DNA of 64,000 nt, taken from positions 5,122,329-5,186,328 of the forward strand of contig WARS01000013.1 of the NCBI GenBank assembly GCA_008933995.1, read 5' to 3'. The position numbers and the translations under genes were made by a program. The stretch is from Datnioides undecimradiatus. Its lineage: Eukaryota; Chordata; Actinopteri; Lobotiformes; Datnioididae. This document shows positions 59,801-64,000 of the stretch, piece by piece. Numbering within the stretch: the stretch's first letter is position 1; each line of letters opens with the position of its first letter. The notes under the pieces were generated by a model, which searched no databases, had not been told where the DNA came from, and was given only the letters and a program-made list of their open reading frames with translations.

Positions 59801-62800
59801 GAAGTGACTCCTTTTCAAACTGACAAATGATATCGAAGTGATATTTCTCAATACAGATTCCACTGCCCACGTAGATGTTTTGTAGTTGAGAAAAAGTATC
59901 AAAAGATCATTAAACAGCTCCATGTTTGGCCTAATTATGACTAAATAATCTATAGTTCGTCCATGCTTGTTCAAGTCCTTTTCTCTGTCATTATAGAAAC
60001 GACAAGTTTTTAATTTAAGTTTAAGATTTATTTTACTGCTACTTTACAGTATGAGCTGGCAGGGAGCGTGTGTTTTATAGTCAGATGATTTTAGCTGACC
60101 TCTGCAATTATAAATGCTAAAAATATGATAATACAATTTTTTTTAATGTTAGTTTTCCTAAAAACAGATCTTAGTCTTAGAGTGACAATGAATATGTTGA
60201 TAATAATTGTCTTTTTTGAGGAATCCATTTCACAGCCACTGACTACACTGAAATTTTGCTTTCAGTCGATCAACTTTGACTTCACCAAGAGCTACTTGGA
60301 TCTGATCATCACCTACACGTCTGTTATCATAACGCTCTCTCGCATCGATGACAAGAAGGCACTGGTGGGCATGTTCAACTGTGCTCACGAGATGACCAAT
60401 GGGTGCAGGTGAGAAAACATGAAACTGCTCAATGGATGCTGAAGAGACCTCACAGACAGAGCACAGAGTAATTTGATGGAGGGATGGATGTGTCTTCTGT
60501 CTCCTCAGCCTCATGGATCGAGACATCCTTCAGCCAGATTGTTGTATTAGCTAAACGTAGCTCTCTACCTACGACGCACACTTCACTGAAATGCTTTAAT
60601 TGGTGCCACTATTTTTTTCTGATTCTTGATAAATCCTTACAATTTAAATGGACACAAACATCAATAATAGCCGTCCCCTAACCTTTTCTGACTGCCAAGT
60701 AGTATTCTGACATTTTAGGTCTGCTCACTTTGCATAATATTTATTTCTACGCAGGATGCTTATCTCATTTTTAGGCTTGAGCAGGAAACACAAACACATG
60801 CATTTTAATGTCACATTTGACTTGCACAGGCTAGCGTGCAGCTAACCCCCTGAGAGAGACAGTCTCGGCTCTTCATTATTTCAGCCACTCATAAACCAGA
60901 ATTCATGGAGGCCGAGACTTTTATTCCTCACTAACTCCCTGTAGATAATACTAGACTGGCAGATTATTGGCCCTCCTGTATTATTTTAATGTTCTACTTC
61001 TTTTCCCTCTTTTCATTTTTGCACCTGTATTGATTCATTGCACACTCGACTGAATCCTGCAGTGACTCCTCCTACCCACGGCTCGGCCAGATGTTTGTGG
61101 AGTATGAGCATCCTTGGAAGAAACTCACGGAGGAGTTTGGCCCTCACACAAGGGTAGGCTCATTGTTTTGCTGTTTGTATAAAGAACAAAGGTGCATAGA
61201 CAGTGAATGATTTGCCTTAACTGAAAGGTGGATGATACAGCATAAACAAAATGTTCACATGAATTTTTTGAACATTAATGAGCAACATTTTGGTTTCTGT
61301 TACATATTTAAACTCATAATGCATAAATACATAGCATAAACACTTGATGATACACACTTCTGTTCTGTCTTGTTACACCACTACACCTGAGGGTGTAAAC
61401 ACTACACCCTAAAACCATTAGTGCTGATTTACAGCTGCAACAGCCTCCATTGTTTAGAAAGGCCATTATCACACTATTGGCCTGTTAAGTCTTAAATTAA
61501 GGCTTCTCTTAACCTTCTTCTCCAAACCGTGAAAGCTGACCAAATGCACAACAGGCACATTTGACAGCAGTATCTTCTTTATGCTTTATGACACATGATT
61601 TTGTTTAATTCATTCATCACTGCCACTGACACCATTCTTTGTAGTGGCATGTCATATTTGCCTAAAAAATGACATTTTATTGTGTTTTTACTGTAAACTA
61701 TTATAAAGTGTTCCCCTCTCTCTATACCTCTGTTGTTTTGCCTCCGCCTCAGCCTCCCCCAGCCATCTTCCTCACTCACTTTTCTTCTTTCCTCCCCTCT
61801 CCCAGTCTGTGACAGCAGCATTGCTGTCTCTAAAGATGGTCTACCCACGCAGGAACCTGCCAGCAGAGCAGTGGCGTAGCGCCCAGCTCCTCAGTCTGCT
61901 CAGTGCTCCAGCTACCATGCTGGAACCTGCCTGCTGCAACACTGTGAGTCCGCCCTCCTGTCACGTCTCCTCCTGTATTTATCTCTGACAGAGTGAGAAA
62001 GAGAGAGGAAGGGTGGTACAGACTGTTTCCAGTGATGTCAGACACTGAATTGAGATAAGGTGTCAAAAGATGTAAAAACTTTATACATATTGTCTCAGAG
62101 GTCAGAGACGGTGCACACAACATTAGTAGTAGCTCTGAGCCTCATTTTCCTTGTCCTCCCATTTTAGAGCTATCATTTAGAAAATGATATGTTTCATTGT
62201 GTTTTAACCTCCCTGAACTTCTATTCTTTCACACCTACCTTTCCTGTGCTGTTCAGCACTCTGCCCTTCTCTCTGATGTCTTCCAACGTGACCATTACAG
62301 CCCTTTTGATGAAATGTTATGATTCTAGTCACCCCTGGCTTCCCCCATAAAAGAGCCATCGGCCCAAGAAAGAAACCTCAACAAATACTCTCATGAAAAA
62401 AAAACATTTATATATTTGAAAGGAAATGAAAACTTGCACTCATTTAAAGTCCTTTGATGCACTGAAAGTATCTGGAGCTTTGTTGTAATGCGCATCTTTT
62501 TTTTAGCACAATTAGAGAGGCAATATTCAGTCAAGTCAATGTTTCTAGAAAGAATGATCCTTTCTTTTCAAGGTGGATCAACAATAAATAAGCAGTTAAG
62601 ATACTGATGCCTACCATGTAGTTTAACTGACAGAAGTATTTTACTTCATCATTAGTTCAGTACATGCGAGGCTGTGGTGAATGTGTCAATAAGCTTGTTG
62701 TTCACCACAGATGGCGTGTGAATATCTGTCTATGGAAGTTATGGAGCGGTGGATTATTAGTAAGTATCAATTGTCCTGAGTGACAACTTCCCCAACCTGT

Positions 62801-63124
62801 TCACTTTAAAGCATTATATCTAAGCATTATGCATTTGTGAACTAAGCTAGTGAACTTCTGTTGTACTCAAATCAAATTTTCTGAATACTTTGTCTAATTA
62901 ATGTGTTAACACATGCAGCATTGGAAAGTGTTTCTTAAATGTTGCTGACTGTGCTTCTTGTAGTCGGCTTCCTGTTGTGCCACACCAGCCTGAATACAAA
63001 CCAGGCCTCCCAGGAGTTGTGGAAGATGGCTCTGAAGAGCGGCCTCTACCTCACCCTCACCAGAGATGAAATACTCAACATACACAAGGTCTCCGAAGAC
63101 CTCTTCGACAGCATCAAAGGGTTC
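56713..63124 (+). CDS. nckap1l: NCK-associated protein 1-like (HEM1), 5' part of gene
   Basis: HEM1 is the haematopoietic NAP1-family subunit of the WAVE regulatory complex, which links Rac and membrane signals to Arp2/3 actin assembly in leukocytes. Exons: 56713-56802, 58013-58123, 58599-58691, 59299-59355, 60266-60408, 61063-61153, 61806-61943, 62711-62759 and 62964-63124. They sum to 933 nt, 311 codons, of a protein that is usually about 1,120-1,130 residues. All phases join and all sites are GT-AG. Segments such as [58 protein letters not shown] and [15 protein letters not shown] are diagnostic. They match my memory of HEM1 better than of NCKAP1: YTSVI, MACEYLS and VMERWII are HEM1-like. 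The ATG has a strong context (GAAGCCATGG). The gene continues past the right edge. Confidence 0.96.
56803..58012 (+). other. nckap1l intron 1
   Basis: A 1.2-kb intron. Apart from the ETS-like motifs, nothing was recognised. Introns 2-8 (58124-62963) are likewise AT-rich without recognised features. Confidence 0.7.
57196..57219 (+). promoter_or_regulatory. Paired ETS/PU.1-like motifs in nckap1l intron 1
   Basis: AAAGAGGAAGTTC and ACAGGAAGTC lie close together in the same orientation. AAAGAGGAAGT is the classic PU.1 core context. PU.1 drives many myeloid genes, which fits HEM1 expression. Motif matches alone are weak evidence. Confidence 0.35.
58013..58123 (+). CDS. nckap1l: nckap1l exon 2
   Basis: A 111-nt phase 0-0 exon beginning [20 protein letters not shown] and ending [10 protein letters not shown]. 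Acceptor GATTACAG, donor ATT|GTGAGT. Confidence 0.96.
58599..58691 (+). CDS. nckap1l: nckap1l exon 3
   Basis: A 93-nt phase 0-0 exon beginning [20 protein letters not shown] and ending [11 protein letters not shown]. Acceptor CATTGCAG, donor AGG|GTGACT. Confidence 0.96.
59299..59355 (+). CDS. nckap1l: nckap1l exon 4
   Basis: A 57-nt phase 0-0 exon, [19 protein letters not shown]. Acceptor TTCATTCAG, donor ATT|GTAAGT. Confidence 0.97.
60266..60408 (+). CDS. nckap1l: nckap1l exon 5
   Basis: A 143-nt exon, phase 0 in and 2 out, beginning [20 protein letters not shown] and ending CAHEMTNGC. Acceptor GCTTTCAG, donor CAG|GTGAGA. Confidence 0.97.
61063..61153 (+). CDS. nckap1l: nckap1l exon 6
   Basis: A 91-nt exon, phase 2 in and 0 out, beginning [20 protein letters not shown] and ending [10 protein letters not shown]. 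Acceptor TCCTGCAG, donor AGG|GTAGGC. Confidence 0.97.
61806..61943 (+). CDS. nckap1l: nckap1l exon 7
   Basis: A 138-nt phase 0-0 exon beginning [20 protein letters not shown], with [19 protein letters not shown] after it. Acceptor CTCTCCCAG, donor ACT|GTGAGT. Confidence 0.97.
62711..62759 (+). CDS. nckap1l: nckap1l exon 8
   Basis: A 49-nt exon, phase 0 in and 1 out, [16 protein letters not shown]. Acceptor TTCACCACAG, donor TTA|GTAAGT. It is too short to stand out by itself but fits the family exactly. Confidence 0.95.
62964..63124 (+). CDS. nckap1l: nckap1l exon 9
   Basis: A 161-nt exon, phase 1 in and 0 out, beginning [20 protein letters not shown] and ending [12 protein letters not shown]. 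Acceptor CTTCTTGTAG; donor TTC|GTAAGC was preferred over the weaker GTTCGT four bases upstream. Confidence 0.95.
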
Positions 63125-63484
63125 GTAAGCTGCTGTGCTGCAGTGTTCTTCCTCTGCATTGTGAGAATTAGTTCTGGCTGATAAAAAGAAAATTTAAAAA
63201 GCGGGATGATGGCTGCAGGATAATGTGCCATGATATGTCTAGTCAGCCAATCAAGTGGCAGCAAGTCAGTTGATTTTTAGGCATGTAGACATAGCCAAAA
63301 CATTCTGCTCAAGTTCAAACTGAGCATCAAAATGGAAATTAAAGCTGATTAATGTGCCTCTGAACATTGCCTGGTTGTTAATGTCAGACTGACATTTTCA
63401 GTATTGCAGAAACATCTGATCTACTGGGATTTTCTCACACAGCTATTTTCAGAGAGTGGTCTGAAAAAGAGGAAACATTCAGTC

Positions 63485-64000
63485 AGCGACAGTTCTGCAG
63501 GGTAATGGTTAGATTGTTAATGACAGAGGTCAGAGGAGATTGACTGGTTCCTGCTGATAGTGGGGCAACAGTAACCCAACCAACCCTTGTCACATCTGAC
63601 GTATACAGAAGAGCATCCGTGAGCAGCAGCAGAAGACCACAGTGGGTCCACCTACCAGTGACACTACCACCAAAACTGAACAATAGAAGATTGAGAAAAC
63701 GTCGCCTGGTCAGATGACACTGGATTTGTGCTGTAGCATTCAGAGGGCAGGGACAGAATTTGATAAAAAACAACATGAAAGTATTTTGGGGATACTTTCA
63801 GCCATTTGATACTGACTGAGCACCGTTTAAATGCTGCAGCCTAACTGAGCATTGTTGTTTACCATGTCTATTCCTTAAAATGCCTTAAATTCCTTAAAAG
63901 GTCTGATGATTTCCAAAAACATCACAAAGAGTTCACTGTACTCAAATGGCTCCACATTCACCAGATGTCAATCCAGCAGAGCAACTGTGGGTTGTGGTTT
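63485..64000 (+). mobile_element. Decayed Tc1-like transposon relic in nckap1l intron 9, cut by the window edge
   Basis: Ordered DNA phrases match a Tc1-family transposase: GACAGAGGTCAGAGGAGATTG, GCAGCAGCAGAAGACCACAG, CAATAGAAGATTGAGAAAACG, CACTGTACTCAAATGGC and CACCAGATGTCAATCCAGCAGAGC. The last corresponds to the SPDLNPIEH catalytic motif. Internal deletions, frameshifts and stops break the frame throughout, and the sequence differs from the 28,410 element. It is an old, dead copy. Confidence 0.8.

Noticed and set aside
63483-63776. 97-codon minus-strand open frame
   Set aside because: Antisense shadow of the Tc1 relic.

Overview
The window looks like teleost fish genomic DNA, probably percomorph. 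It has vertebrate split genes with GT-AG introns, long AT-rich non-coding stretches, (CA)n/(GT)n/(CT)n microsatellites, Tc1-like transposons, and relics of interspersed repeats that I recognise from perch-like fishes. All calls come from reading the sequence; no search was run.

Left part (1-12,465, minus strand): the 5' end of a type II collagen gene (col2a1). Nine coding exons can be placed exactly: signal peptide, von Willebrand C exon, a 17-nt exon, then the N-propeptide and start of the triple helix. They give 221 residues with every intron phase consistent. The gene continues off the left edge. Intron 1 holds a block resembling the mammalian SOX9-responsive COL2A1 enhancer, about 2.3 kb from the likely transcription start.

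Middle part (about 12.5-56.7 kb): a promoter region of about 1.2 kb, then some 43 kb with no gene I recognise by homology. Small open exon-like segments on the plus strand, with good splice sites and mostly compatible phases, begin at 13,661 and run to about 52.1 kb. I propose them as an unrecognised split gene of about 258 codons, divergent from col2a1. This is the main candidate novelty and is inference. The same interval holds a Tc1-like transposon with perfect 28-bp inverted repeats and an intact DD34E core but a broken N-terminus (28,410-29,627), a fold-back element near 25 kb, and many older repeat relics.

Right part (56,713-64,000, plus strand): the first nine coding exons (311 residues) of nckap1l (HEM1), the haematopoietic WAVE-complex subunit. 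It continues off the right edge. Its ninth intron contains a decayed Tc1-like transposase relic that runs to the window end.

The two recognised genes are not known to cooperate: col2a1 makes cartilage matrix and nckap1l controls actin in blood cells. Both lie on human 12q13, so the neighbourhood fits a conserved chromosome segment.
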